From Bacillota bacterium (GTDB taxonomy: Bacteria > Bacillota > Clostridia > Christensenellales > Aristaeellaceae): a stretch of DNA of 64,000 nucleotides. The stretch covers positions 18,333-82,332 of the forward strand of contig JAEZHM010000048.1 in assembly GCA_023416585.1 (NCBI GenBank), in the 5' to 3' direction. A program made the position numbers and the translations under genes. Every line of letters begins with the position of its first letter. Position 1 is the stretch's first letter. This document shows positions 45,595 to 54,349 of this stretch, one piece after another. The notes beneath the pieces were generated by a model that made no database searches, was not told where the DNA came from, and saw only the letters and a list, made by a program, of their open reading frames with translations.

Positions 45595-46746
45595 CTATTT
45601 TCTGTAAAAGCCTGATATCAAACCTGCCACCATATTTTTATTTTTAAGCTCTACAGCTTTAAACATGCATAACTCATGACAACACATGCAATCTATGCAG
45701 GTATCATAATTAATCCTCTTCGTATCCTTGTCAATGGCCTGGACCGGGCAGCTTTCCACACACATATTGCATTTTCTGCATTTGTTGAGATTGACTCTGG
45801 GGTGTGTGTTGAAAAAATCAATCACTTTTACCAGGGCCTTACTATTGCGCTTTTTAACTCCCCTGAAACGCTTGGGCAGCTTAAAACCAACTAGCCTGGG
45901 GACTTGTTCATAATCGCCTGCAAGTGTGATGTTTTTTAACCAACCTTCACCCAGATTCCTTTTCCGGGCTGTTTCCAGTATCGGTACATCCTCCTCATCC
46001 ATCCCCACCATTTTTGCTGCCACAGCATCCAATGCCAATGGATCTTCGCTGATGAGAATTTTATCAGCCTGATAAACGCTGCCTGCTGTTGGTCCCTCTC
46101 CCTGCATTGCCAGAATGCCATCCATGATGTGAAGCTGTATTTTGGTTGCTTTGTGGATATCGCAGATGATTTGCCCAAAATCGCTTGAATCGGGAGCCAT
46201 TTTATGATACTTCGCCTTCTTGAGCCCAGGTATGCATCCGAATACATTTTTTACGGCTCCGGAAAAAATCTGCGCTGAATGCGTTTTCAATTTCGGCAAA
46301 TTGATAACCACATCGGCGTCGAACATTGGCTTTGCGATATGCATCGTTTCTTCACACCGGCTTTCCGGCTGTACCGGCATCACACCCTCGCGGTCAAAAT
46401 TCTTGATTTCTGCGCCTTCTTCCTCCGCCACCCGCTCGTATCCGGCAACCCTGAAGCTTTGCGCAGTGGGCGCTATTCCCGCTATCGCTCCCCCTGAGCT
46501 GTCACCAATCCATACGCTGCAGTTCCTGCCCTTCAATATTCTTACCATCGCTCTGACAAACTCAGCGTGTGTTACAGCAGCCGACTCGGAAGATTTGGGC
46601 CCGATCAGATTCACCTTAAGGAGTACTTTGTCCTGTGGCTTTACAAACTTATCCCATCCGCCCAGCATTTCTACAGCGGCATTGATTTTTTCAATTACGG
46701 TTTTCAGTTCATAATCTTTGCATTCCTGTATAATGACCTTACTCAT
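45595..46746 (-). CDS. DUF362 protein with C-terminal ferredoxin domain
   Basis: 383 residues. DUF362 core at ~30-290 (KVNLIGPKSSESAAVTHAEFVRAMV, VINLPKLKTHSAQIFSGAVKNVFG) and a ferredoxin pair CRKCNMCVESCP and CIDCMCCHELCM at ~320-360. Function of DUF362 is not settled. It is the last gene of the five-gene TetR-led operon and starts 34 bp after the flavin reductase gene. ATG follows AAAGGAG. Confidence 0.88.
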   Translation of the reverse strand: MSKVIIQECKDYELKTVIEKINAAVEMLGGWDKFVKPQDKVLLKVNLIGPKSSESAAVTHAEFVRAMVRILKGRNCSVWIGDSSGGAIAGIAPTAQSFRVAGYERVAEEEGAEIKNFDREGVMPVQPESRCEETMHIAKPMFDADVVINLPKLKTHSAQIFSGAVKNVFGCIPGLKKAKYHKMAPDSSDFGQIICDIHKATKIQLHIMDGILAMQGEGPTAGSVYQADKILISEDPLALDAVAAKMVGMDEEDVPILETARKRNLGEGWLKNITLAGDYEQVPRLVGFKLPKRFRGVKKRNSKALVKVIDFFNTHPRVNLNKCRKCNMCVESCPVQAIDKDTKRINYDTCIDCMCCHELCMFKAVELKNKNMVAGLISGFYRK

Positions 46747-46780
46747 ACGATACTCCTTTTAATTCAGAACTTTGAATAGC

Positions 46781-47698
46781 TTATTTCTTATCCTTTGCAC
46801 GTTTATCATTGATGATCTTCATGTGTTCTGCCGTGATTAGCGTAACATTGTTTTGTCTCGCCCATTCCACGCAGCCGCGCAGTGCCGTCGTAAGGAATAT
46901 GCGAGGTACTTTTACAAGGCCGGCGCAGGCTTCATCCGTGAATTTGATTTTGTCATCTATCCGGTCGGCTGCATATTGCACTGATGCAATATCAACCTCA
47001 CGCTGCGGCAATGGTTCGCTGACCGGCTTCCTAAAACGTGAAAGCCAGAAATGCTTGGAATCCCGATAGCCGTAATCCACAGGAACAGGAGGGAAATCTT
47101 TCCTTCGAACGCCGTTTAGAATGGCGTTATAGTATTTTTCCTTCATTAAAATTTTATCGATGCGCAGGATAAAGTGAGCGCCGAATTTGGAGGTGATGCC
47201 GTTAAAGTCATGATAGGGCCCTTCATACTCCTCCTGCACCCTGTCATTCTGCGCGCCGTCCAGTTCACTCATCCAGGTGCATTCAAAGGTCTGAAAGGAT
47301 TCTGCGATCACTTTAGGAAACCTTTCATCCGGATGCTCCCGTCCCATATGGCCTTCTTCCAATGTGAAAATGCAGCCCTTCATTTTTTCTTCGGGGGTAT
47401 CGCCGGGGAAGCCCATCCTGACAGCCTCCTTAAAATATTTACGGCTATCGGGGATAAAGTTTAATGTGCATTTGCCGGTCCTTAGCAGCCCTTTTGCAGT
47501 GTTTGAGCTATTGCGGCAAGACAGCAGCATGGCATAATACTCCTTGCCTGCAATATAGTAAGGCGCCACAAGTGAATATGCTCCAAAGCTGGTAAGACCT
47601 CTGTCATCCAGGGTACCAACCATCACTGTGGGCATCGGGAAAAAGCTGGAGGTTTGATAAAAGTTGTCCACAATACGCAAGTTTTTGAAACTGCTCAT
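46781..47698 (-). CDS. Flavin-reductase-like protein with C-terminal extension
   Basis: 305 residues. The flavin reductase-like FMN-binding split barrel covers ~1-190 (PTVMVGTLDDRGLTSFGAYS, YYAMLLSCRNSSNTAKGLL). From ~245 a helical segment (IKFTDEACAGLVKVPRIFL ... CVEWARQNNVTLITAEHM) resembles the PCP_red domain found at the C terminus of protochlorophyllide reductase subunit B. Start 47698 is chosen because GGGAG lies 8 nt upstream; 47713 overlaps the preceding stop by ATGA and is an alternative. Confidence 0.75.
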   Translation of the reverse strand: MSSFKNLRIVDNFYQTSSFFPMPTVMVGTLDDRGLTSFGAYSLVAPYYIAGKEYYAMLLSCRNSSNTAKGLLRTGKCTLNFIPDSRKYFKEAVRMGFPGDTPEEKMKGCIFTLEEGHMGREHPDERFPKVIAESFQTFECTWMSELDGAQNDRVQEEYEGPYHDFNGITSKFGAHFILRIDKILMKEKYYNAILNGVRRKDFPPVPVDYGYRDSKHFWLSRFRKPVSEPLPQREVDIASVQYAADRIDDKIKFTDEACAGLVKVPRIFLTTALRGCVEWARQNNVTLITAEHMKIINDKRAKDKK

Positions 47699-47709
47699 AT
47701 CATTCTCCC

Positions 47710-48549
47710 TCAATGAATGGACTGTGAGGTGTGTTTCCTTTTTACAGGAAGAAGCGGTATCAGTTTAGGTGTCCTTGCTATATATATTCGGTACTCTTCA
47801 TTCATGCCATAACGGCTGTTTTGTTTGGCTTCCAGGCGCTTTGTACTGTCCAGCATAACATAGAAAATGCAGATATACCCAAATAGCGCAACCGCCCATT
47901 GAGCCCATCCCTTATAAACATCTGCCCCCGAGACTACAGTACCCGTCCAAAAAAGGATTTCAGCAAGATAATTGGGATAGCGGACGAATTTAAATAATCC
48001 CGTGTCACAAAAGCGTTTAGGATTTTTGGCTTTTGCTCTGGATTTTTGGGCGTCAGCAAGTGACTCCAGAATAATAGCCAGTGTCATGACCGTAACGCCC
48101 ATGATCGCCCACACATTTGCTTTCGCGTTTGTTCCCGCTTGGTCTGCCAACGCGCGAAAAAGTACCGGTGATGTTTGTGCACAGTATAAAAAGGCACAAG
48201 CCAGCCAAATCACCGTTTTCACAGCAAAAGGCATCTTTTTCTCCGCATGGTCCGCTCCTTTCAATTCCGTTCTGTATGCAGCCGATTTCAATTCCCGTGC
48301 CAGCAAAAACCCACCCAATCTTATGCCGTAAGCCAGCAATAGCAGCATCTGTATAATGCTTAAAACAGAAAGGTAGGGAAAGAAAGCAATACCGAGGGTT
48401 ACGGCCAGTGCAGCAACCGATAATCCGTAACCCACGCTTATGAAATATACGAATTTGATGAATCCCAATGCTGTCACGATGGCGCTTACGATAAAAAGAA
48501 TGGGAAAAACAGATGGAAACGCAACTCCCAGAGCTTCAGAAAACGACAT
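47710..48549 (-). CDS. DUF1295 / steroid-reductase-like membrane protein
   Basis: 279 residues, six to seven membrane helices. The C-terminal part CDTGLFKFVRYPNYLAEILFW and the loop SRYGMNEEYRIYIARTP are the DUF1295 / isoprenylcysteine methyltransferase-like and 5-alpha-steroid-reductase-like signature. May act on a lipid or isoprenoid substrate with a cofactor. ATG 48549 is preferred over GTG 48558, since AAGGAA is 11 nt upstream. Third gene of the TetR-led operon. Confidence 0.75.
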   Translation of the reverse strand: MSFSEALGVAFPSVFPILFIVSAIVTALGFIKFVYFISVGYGLSVAALAVTLGIAFFPYLSVLSIIQMLLLLAYGIRLGGFLLARELKSAAYRTELKGADHAEKKMPFAVKTVIWLACAFLYCAQTSPVLFRALADQAGTNAKANVWAIMGVTVMTLAIILESLADAQKSRAKAKNPKRFCDTGLFKFVRYPNYLAEILFWTGTVVSGADVYKGWAQWAVALFGYICIFYVMLDSTKRLEAKQNSRYGMNEEYRIYIARTPKLIPLLPVKRKHTSQSIH

Positions 48550-48554
48550 CGCTA

Positions 48555-49406
48555 TCACCGTTCCTTCTTATAACAGTTCTTTATATATTCCTTAAAACTC
48601 AGCTGCCCATAGCAGTTCTCACCGACCATGTCCTGGCTGAGCGTCCACTTTGAAAATCTGATTATTGCATATTTACCTGTCTTTCGAAGCCTTGCGATAA
48701 AAGACAACACATCAAATAAAAATGCCGGGACACGTTTGATCACCGCCGGCTTTCCGGCCGCTTCAAAAAACATGGCGGCAATCCCGGCATAGGAATACGT
48801 TTCCCTGCCGCCGACAGAAAGGGTTTTACCGCTGTCCCCCATATTCTCGAGAATATATCCGGCCAGATCAGAGGTATCAATGACATTGGCATACACATCC
48901 TTTTTGCCAAGGAGACTTACCTTGCCTTTATCGATCATGGGCATGAACACCTTGGCGATATCATAAAAGTATCCCGTCGGGCGGAATATCATATAAGGAA
49001 TTCCGCTTTTTTTCAGTTCAATTTCAAACTTGTTTTTTGCATCAAGCATCGGGATTGTGGGGTCTGTTTCAGCTTTCAGAACAGAGATATAGACAAACTT
49101 CTTCACTCCTGCCCTTTTGGCCTCAGACAATAGATTTTTGTTGCCTTCCAAATCTATATCGTAGTGAGTAACCGTTGTACTGGCACCTGTCAGGCCAACC
49201 GTTGTAATAACGGCATCTGCGTCATCGCACAATCCTTTTAGTGTTTCAGGCTTTGTTACATCAATTCTTCTGGTTACATAATCCCTCAGCCCCTCAATCT
49301 CTTTGAGTACCATATCAGCCGCAACTACGTTTAAGCCCTGGCTTACCAGCAGCTTTAAAATATCAATCCCCAGTTTGCCGAACGCGCCTGCCAAAACCAC
49401 TTTCAT
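48555..49406 (-). CDS. NAD(P)-binding SDR-like protein
   Basis: 283 residues. Atypical short-chain dehydrogenase fold: nucleotide-binding start MKVVLAGAFGKLGIDILKLL, DADAVITTVGLTGAS, FVYISVLKAETDP, and a second domain close to NmrA/YtfG-like proteins. Such proteins act as oxidoreductases, isomerases or redox sensors. ATG 49406 follows a GAGG at 10 nt and lies inside the TetR gene 3' end (44-bp overlap), so it is coupled to the regulator. Confidence 0.85.
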   Translation of the reverse strand: MKVVLAGAFGKLGIDILKLLVSQGLNVVAADMVLKEIEGLRDYVTRRIDVTKPETLKGLCDDADAVITTVGLTGASTTVTHYDIDLEGNKNLLSEAKRAGVKKFVYISVLKAETDPTIPMLDAKNKFEIELKKSGIPYMIFRPTGYFYDIAKVFMPMIDKGKVSLLGKKDVYANVIDTSDLAGYILENMGDSGKTLSVGGRETYSYAGIAAMFFEAAGKPAVIKRVPAFLFDVLSFIARLRKTGKYAIIRFSKWTLSQDMVGENCYGQLSFKEYIKNCYKKER

Positions 49407-49962
49407 ATTCTTGCGCCTCGCTTCCATATAGTATTCTTTTGAATACTTTGTTTATCTGTTCATAGTCAAAATCCGGCTCCATTACATAAGTAAGCAACGA
49501 GGTGGCAATGAAGTGCGGAAGTATTAAATCGTAAGAGATTCTAAAACGTTCAAACAGCGCACGAATCATACCTGCCAACTGCTCTATCAGCATCTGACGC
49601 CTGCTCCTGCCGTTTAGCATCTCATCCCTTACCTCTTTTGAGTGCATGGACATGTTCCAAACGTCCTGATATAACAAGGCAAATTCACGAATATTGAGAA
49701 ATATGCTTCTGATGCCGGCTTCCGCATTTTCAGCGCCGGCACAATCCTTGTGCATTTTCTCTGTCTGCCTTATCCAGTCTTCAAGCATAACAGCTGCTAT
49801 CAGATCTAGTTTGGACGAAAAGTAATTGTATATCGTACCGACTGCAATATTGCACAGCCTGGATACCCCGCGAAGGCTCAGACTTTCGTATCCGTCAGTC
49901 AATAAAGTATCCTTTGCCGCCTGTATAATTGTTTCCTTGATATTCTCTATAACTTTAGGCAA
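49363..49962 (-). CDS. TetR-family regulator of the redox operon
   Basis: 199 residues. HTH TDGYESLSLRGVSRLCNIAVGTIYNYFSSKLDLI at ~20-55; ligand domain after. The start is TTG at 49962 after GGTGGTG, directly behind its promoter and a 26-bp palindrome, so autorepression is expected. First gene of the operon ending with DUF362 (45595). Confidence 0.9.
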   Translation of the reverse strand: MPKVIENIKETIIQAAKDTLLTDGYESLSLRGVSRLCNIAVGTIYNYFSSKLDLIAAVMLEDWIRQTEKMHKDCAGAENAEAGIRSIFLNIREFALLYQDVWNMSMHSKEVRDEMLNGRSRRQMLIEQLAGMIRALFERFRISYDLILPHFIATSLLTYVMEPDFDYEQINKVFKRILYGSEAQEYESGFGRRVRQTGD

Positions 49963-49978
49963 TTGAACACCACCCGTT

Positions 49979-50031
49979 ATTTATATGAACACGTTCATAT
50001 AAATTATACGCAGCCGGAATAGAAATGTCAA
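49979..50031 (-). promoter_or_regulatory. TetR promoter with 26-bp palindromic operator
   Basis: Minus strand: TTGACA (50031-50026), 17 bp, TATAAT (50008-50003), a perfect consensus promoter. Immediately downstream and overlapping the last two bases of the -10 box is ATTTATATGAAC-AC-GTTCATATAAAT (49979-50004), a perfect 12-bp half-site pair. It is placed to block RNA polymerase. Confidence 0.85.
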
Positions 50032-50232
50032 ATGACATTGGGGATGGTATCATGTATGTTCATTTCACCATAAAGGAGGGCGGCGGCCAATGCATTGGGC
50101 AGATGCAAGCACGGCGGCAAAGGTGCGAGGAAAATATCCTATGCGATGATGATCTGAATATGCAGCCGTCACGATTGCGGGATGTAAAGATATGAGGAAG
50201 CAATGATTTTTGATGATTCCTCCTATTCCCCA

Positions 50233-50263
50233 TTGACATTGACCTTGCGTCAACCTGTATAAT
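50233..50263 (+). promoter_or_regulatory. MerR-type promoter with 19-bp spacer
   Basis: TTGACA (50233-50238), 19 bp, TATAAT (50258-50263). The spacer contains the dyad TTGAC-CTTGC-GTCAA (50239-50253). An over-long spacer with an inner dyad is the hallmark of promoters activated by DNA untwisting by MerR proteins, here the next gene itself. Confidence 0.85.
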
Positions 50264-50277
50264 GCATTTGTGAGGTG

Positions 50278-51252
50278 ATGCTTCTGGAACTTATAAGAAT
50301 AAACGAAGTTGTTGACAACTTCGGCATATCGAGCAGGACGCTAAGATATTATGAGGAAATGGAGCTTTTATGGAGCAGCCATCCTGATAACAAAACCCAG
50401 CGTTATTATGATACTGCCGCGCTTGAACGGTTGAAACAGATCATCATTTTGCGCAAATTGCAAATCCCGGTTAAGGATATCGTCGTTATATTTAAAAGCG
50501 AAAACACGGCATCATTAATTCAAGCGTTTGTGAACAAGCTCGAATCACTTGACACTGAAATTTCCGCCTTATCTGAGCTAAGACATCTTGTCGATGATTT
50601 TCTTCAAAAAATGCTAATGAGCGGTATCAAGAAAATAACGGCCATTACTTTGCTTTATGAAGAAACCGAAAAAAGGCTTGCAGCAGTAGAAAAAAATGAG
50701 ACGGTCACATTTGAAAAGTTGTCGAAAATCAGCCGTGATGCATTAAGGCTGCATGATGTTCGGATCATTCGATTGCCACCCATGCGTGTTCTTACTTCAC
50801 GCTTGAAAACAGGACAAGCAGAAAATCTGGATGGGGATAAAATGCAGAACCTGTTTGTGAAATATGGATTCACACCAAGCCCCGGATTACGCAATTGTTT
50901 CTACCGCAAAGAGCCAAACGATGAATGGATTATGCTTATGAAAATACCAAGCGATTACGACAATACAACAGAATACGCAGATGAAAAAGTGAAAAGCGGG
51001 TTATTCGCCATAGCCAGTTCCTTCATGGAAGATCTGGATGACACACAAATTCTGTTGAAAGACTGGGTAGATAAGAGTGATCATTATGAGCTTGACGTTC
51101 ATGCGGAAGGTGAATTGCAGCGCCACGAAATGATTGAGGAAATTCTACCGTGGGATATAGCAAATAAGATGAATAGATACCAACAAGATATATTTATTCC
51201 GATACAAATGAAAAACGGGAAGATGCAAATGAAAATAGGAGGACATTTTTGA
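50278..51252 (+). CDS. MerR-family regulator with effector domain
   Basis: About 324 residues. MerR winged HTH at 1-75 (NEVVDNFGISSRTLRYYEEMELL), a coiled-coil linker at ~85-150, and a C-terminal domain similar to GyrI/BmrR-type effector binding. Start uncertain: GTG 50275 and ATG 50278 both lie against the GAGGTG, and CTG 50284 has the better spacing; ATG 50278 is used. It is probably autoactivated from the promoter at 50233, and may also drive the downstream genes. Confidence 0.85.
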   Translation: MLLELIRINEVVDNFGISSRTLRYYEEMELLWSSHPDNKTQRYYDTAALERLKQIIILRKLQIPVKDIVVIFKSENTASLIQAFVNKLESLDTEISALSELRHLVDDFLQKMLMSGIKKITAITLLYEETEKRLAAVEKNETVTFEKLSKISRDALRLHDVRIIRLPPMRVLTSRLKTGQAENLDGDKMQNLFVKYGFTPSPGLRNCFYRKEPNDEWIMLMKIPSDYDNTTEYADEKVKSGLFAIASSFMEDLDDTQILLKDWVDKSDHYELDVHAEGELQRHEMIEEILPWDIANKMNRYQQDIFIPIQMKNGKMQMKIGGHF

Positions 51253-51253
51253 T

Positions 51254-51803
51254 ATGAAAATTTGGGAAATCAAGCAGACTATGCTTGACAAAGGTATTCC
51301 GATGGAAGTAATGGAGCGATTTGTTTTTCCGAAAACTGGAAGAGGAAACGCCGGAAGAAAAAATTGCATTTGTGAATCAAATGGATAACTTACTTTCAAA
51401 AGATCAAATCCTTTCCGTCATGGAGGAGCAAGGCTGCAGCAAGAATGAACCTACCGCCGAATTTATGCAGAAATTTAAGGACAAACCCATCGAAGAGCGT
51501 ATTAGAATTCTAAACGCGATGGATAAAAACGAATCAGCTCACTGCAGATTAAATAGCGATGGAACATTGAGCATATTTTGGGATTTCGATGAAAACGGAA
51601 AATATGTATGCGTATGCCCAATTATCAACAATTTATCAAAACCAACAGCAGTTTCCCTTACATATTGCGGTTGTTGCAGTGGGCATGTAAAATATGGTTT
51701 TGAAAAAAGTCTCGGCGTGAAGCTGCGCCTTATTGAAACCGTATCATCCCCCATTAGCTCAAATGGTGAAAAGCAATGCGAACATCTTTTTGAAATAATT
51801 TAA
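51254..51803 (+). pseudogene. Unknown protein, frameshifted in a T-run
   Basis: ATG 51254 (after AGGAGGA) reads MKIWEIKQTMLDKGIPMEVMER and then runs off frame; the rest (from ~51321) continues as FRKLEEETPEEKIAFVNQMDNLL ... CGCCSGHVKYGFEKSLGVKL ... CEHLFEII to 51803. Removing one T from the run at 51324-51328 gives one 182-residue frame (total length 550 nt is one more than a multiple of three). Cysteines in YCGCCSGH suggest a metal site. Sits 1 bp after the MerR stop, so it was probably its co-transcribed target. Could be a sequencing error. Confidence 0.7.
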
Positions 51804-51884
51804 AGTATATTGCGAAAATACACAGCCCTTTTAAACCCCGGTTGGTGAAAGATGCCCTTAACGGGCTGATAGGAGGCTGCAACC

Positions 51885-52649
51885 ATGAGCGAAAAAACAG
51901 AACTGCAAAAGGTCAGCGAGGAAACCATGCACTTTATGCGAGGAAAGTATGCTTTGGATGAAGTGGGCGATGGCAAAGACGAGTTGAAATTCCGCAAAGG
52001 CGGAAAAACGGTGCTGACTGTCTACATACGCGAAGACCGTTATGATTTTCTCGTAATTTTCGGAAAGGCGGAACGGGAGTTGTTTGAGGCACGGCGCAAT
52101 GAATTTCCGCAGAAGATACAGGAAATTTACGATAACAGCAAAACACATCATGACGGAAAATGGATGTTTATTTCCGTTGCCGATTTACATACGCTCGATG
52201 CTGTCAAGCGGTTAGTTATGATGAAGAAAAAGCCTAACCGAAAACCGTTTCCGAAAGATCAGGCGGTTTATGCCAGTTGCGGACATCGTTGCGATTTATG
52301 TGTGCATTATAACGGCGGAACCATCAGTGAGGAGCTTCGGGCGGAGTTGAAAGAGCGGCTGATACGTGTATATGCGGGGGGTGTAGGCGATGGGGGGTAT
52401 TGGGGTGATGATATGAAATTATGTGATGGCTGTCAAACGGGGGGATTGGATAAAAGCTTTAGCTGCGATTCGTTGAAATGCGCGGCGGAAAACAACGTTG
52501 ACAGATGCCAAAATTGTCTTAAAAATCCTTGCGATAAGGCACATCATTTATATCAAGGGCTAAAACCTAAAATCCATACAAATACCATTGCTGCCGATGA
52601 CGTTACATGGGTAATCCTGCCTTATGTGTATGAGCAATACGGAAATTAG
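51885..52649 (+). CDS. DUF3788-DUF3795 fusion protein
   Basis: 254 residues. N-terminal ~1-125 resembles DUF3788 (LKFRKGGKTVLTVYIREDRYDFLVIFGKAERELFE). C-terminal ~130-254 resembles DUF3795, a Cys-rich domain: YASCGHRCDLCVHY, CDGCQTGG, CDSLKCAAEN, CQNCLKNPCDKAHHLY, presumably a zinc or Fe-S site. Functions are unknown for both. ATG follows GGAGGCTGC. Confidence 0.8.
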   Translation: MSEKTELQKVSEETMHFMRGKYALDEVGDGKDELKFRKGGKTVLTVYIREDRYDFLVIFGKAERELFEARRNEFPQKIQEIYDNSKTHHDGKWMFISVADLHTLDAVKRLVMMKKKPNRKPFPKDQAVYASCGHRCDLCVHYNGGTISEELRAELKERLIRVYAGGVGDGGYWGDDMKLCDGCQTGGLDKSFSCDSLKCAAENNVDRCQNCLKNPCDKAHHLYQGLKPKIHTNTIAADDVTWVILPYVYEQYGN

Positions 52650-52902
52650 GGCGGATAACAAACCATGCGATATTTTCTCCGTCGGGCTGGATGCTGGGGA
52701 AATATGGCCCGGACCTTGTACTCCCGCTAATGAAGGTGTTTCATCTCCCTGGTTTGCGTTTCCATATTGCTGGAGAGTTACACTTGCTGCTCTTGCCGGT
52801 TAGGCGTTTGACCTTGAGTGTTGTGAATGCATACGTGCACCATCATAGGTTACACACAGTTTGGCAACTGCTGCTGCATGTGCAGATACTTGTGGAAAGA
52901 GA

Positions 52903-52922
52903 CCATCAAATCATTTTGATGG
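52903..52922 (-). terminator. Weak terminator after the LysM gene
   Basis: CCATCAAA-TCAT-TTTGATGG hairpin about 27 nt beyond the minus-strand stop codon. Only a broken T-run follows. The rest of 52650-52948 shows no gene. Confidence 0.4.
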
Positions 52923-52948
52923 CCCCTTTCCTTATACGCTTACAGGTA

Positions 52949-53977
52949 TCACTTTCCTGCTGCAATCAATATGTTATCAAGATGCTGCTTCACATAAGAC
53001 TGCGAAACGGATTCACCATGGCCTTTGCTATTGTGCAAGTACAAGTCGAAGTGGCCATCCACGTTATTGCTGATCGTATCAAAGGAGTGGGGCATACCGG
53101 AGAGTGAAGCCGCAAAGTTGATGCCTTTGTGGAAAATCACCACAGGGCGGGGTGTCCAATTCCATACAGGGAATAACTTCTTCATCTTTGCAGTTTCATC
53201 TGATGTTAGCGGTTCAACATCCGAGTGATTGGCTCCACCCATCATCTTGAACCTTATTTGCAACCCGGTTGCAACGTCTGTAACAATAAACACATCGTTT
53301 CTCTTGATCAGGTATTTCCCATCCAGGAACCAGTCAACAATTTTTCCAACTTTCTTGGGGGATGAACTCTCACCCGGCGTTACGGCAAAGTTCCTTGGCG
53401 CATAGCCGTTGATGGCAGCTTTTTGGCCGGCATTGAGCCATTCGCCGGGATCCATGTAATTGTACTTCATGATAGCTTCAACTGTTGTATTGAATTTCTT
53501 GGCGATTCCGCTCAAAGTATCTCCTGCTTTGACGGTATATGTAGTAGACGGCCAACTTGTCACAGCCTTTGAAGGTGATTTGGGTTCGTTTGCGGACGGG
53601 GTTGGATTCGTTGATGTGGACGGTATGTATAATACCTGATCTATATAAATGGCATCGCCCTTTAGATTGTTGAGGGTTTTTAGTTTTTCAACAGTTGTTG
53701 AAAACCTTGAGGATATCAGCCAAAGAGTATCGCCTTTTTTTACGGTATATTTGGTATCAGGAGAAATTATGAGCTGTTGTCCTGCGTAGATGGTATCTGA
53801 TTTGAGTGAATTATACTGCTTCAGTTGATCGACAGTTACACCATAAGACTTGGCTATTTTTGACAGCCAGTCGCCAGCCTTGACAGTATAAGTTGTGGCT
53901 GCCAAAGATTGTGTGCCTGGAGCAATAAACAATAAGGCTCCAACGATAATCGCGGAAATGAACCTACTCGACTTCAT
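52949..53977 (-). CDS. Secreted triple-LysM protein
   Basis: 342 residues. Signal peptide (1-27, ending SLAA), LysM repeats at ~29-72, ~76-118 and ~146-190 (each with the YTVKxGDxLxxI core), then a ~135-residue domain with RNDVFIVTDVATGLQIRFK, GANHSDVEPLTSDETAKMK and SFDTISNNVDGHFDLYLHNSKGHG. LysM binds peptidoglycan; the tail, with its conserved His and Asp, occurs in other clostridial LysM proteins and may be a hydrolase or a structural domain (inference). Single gene. Confidence 0.85.
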   Translation of the reverse strand: MKSSRFISAIIVGALLFIAPGTQSLAATTYTVKAGDWLSKIAKSYGVTVDQLKQYNSLKSDTIYAGQQLIISPDTKYTVKKGDTLWLISSRFSTTVEKLKTLNNLKGDAIYIDQVLYIPSTSTNPTPSANEPKSPSKAVTSWPSTTYTVKAGDTLSGIAKKFNTTVEAIMKYNYMDPGEWLNAGQKAAINGYAPRNFAVTPGESSSPKKVGKIVDWFLDGKYLIKRNDVFIVTDVATGLQIRFKMMGGANHSDVEPLTSDETAKMKKLFPVWNWTPRPVVIFHKGINFAASLSGMPHSFDTISNNVDGHFDLYLHNSKGHGESVSQSYVKQHLDNILIAAGK

Positions 53978-54034
53978 CCTTCGTCCCTCCGAATATTACT
54001 TTTTGATGTCATTTCTATTACATAATACACGAAT

Positions 54035-54310
54035 TTACAACACATTTCCATGTGAAATATTTGGCAGTTCCAATGCAAAGTCCGCGAATCGGTTAATAAC
54101 CGTTTCGCGGATTTTCCAATTTTGCAGACTCAAATCTCCTGAACATCCGATTTGCTCAATCACGAGTACCTGGCATCCAACCTGCATTATCAATCCAGTC
54201 ATTCGATATTCGTCAGCATCTTTTGCCCGGACAAAACACCGCCATACTTGATGCCACCAAGGAAACACGGTAATTGATAGTAAGAGAATAAGGTACTTGA
54301 AAAGGCACAT
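54035..54310 (-). CDS. Small unknown ORF with internal hairpin
   Basis: A 91-codon frame (CFVRAKDADEYRMTGLIMQVGCQVLVIEQIGCSGDLSLQNWK...) reads like real protein but has no known family and no good ribosome site. It contains a 31-bp hairpin (54081-54111: TCCGCGAATCGGTT / AACCGTTTCGCGGA, one mismatch), which would be unusual in a gene. A gene remnant is the likeliest explanation. Confidence 0.3.
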   Translation of the reverse strand: MCLFKYLILLLSITVFPWWHQVWRCFVRAKDADEYRMTGLIMQVGCQVLVIEQIGCSGDLSLQNWKIRETVINRFADFALELPNISHGNVL

Positions 54311-54349
54311 AATAGTTTAAGTATCCGAATCAAGTAAAGGGTGAAATGC

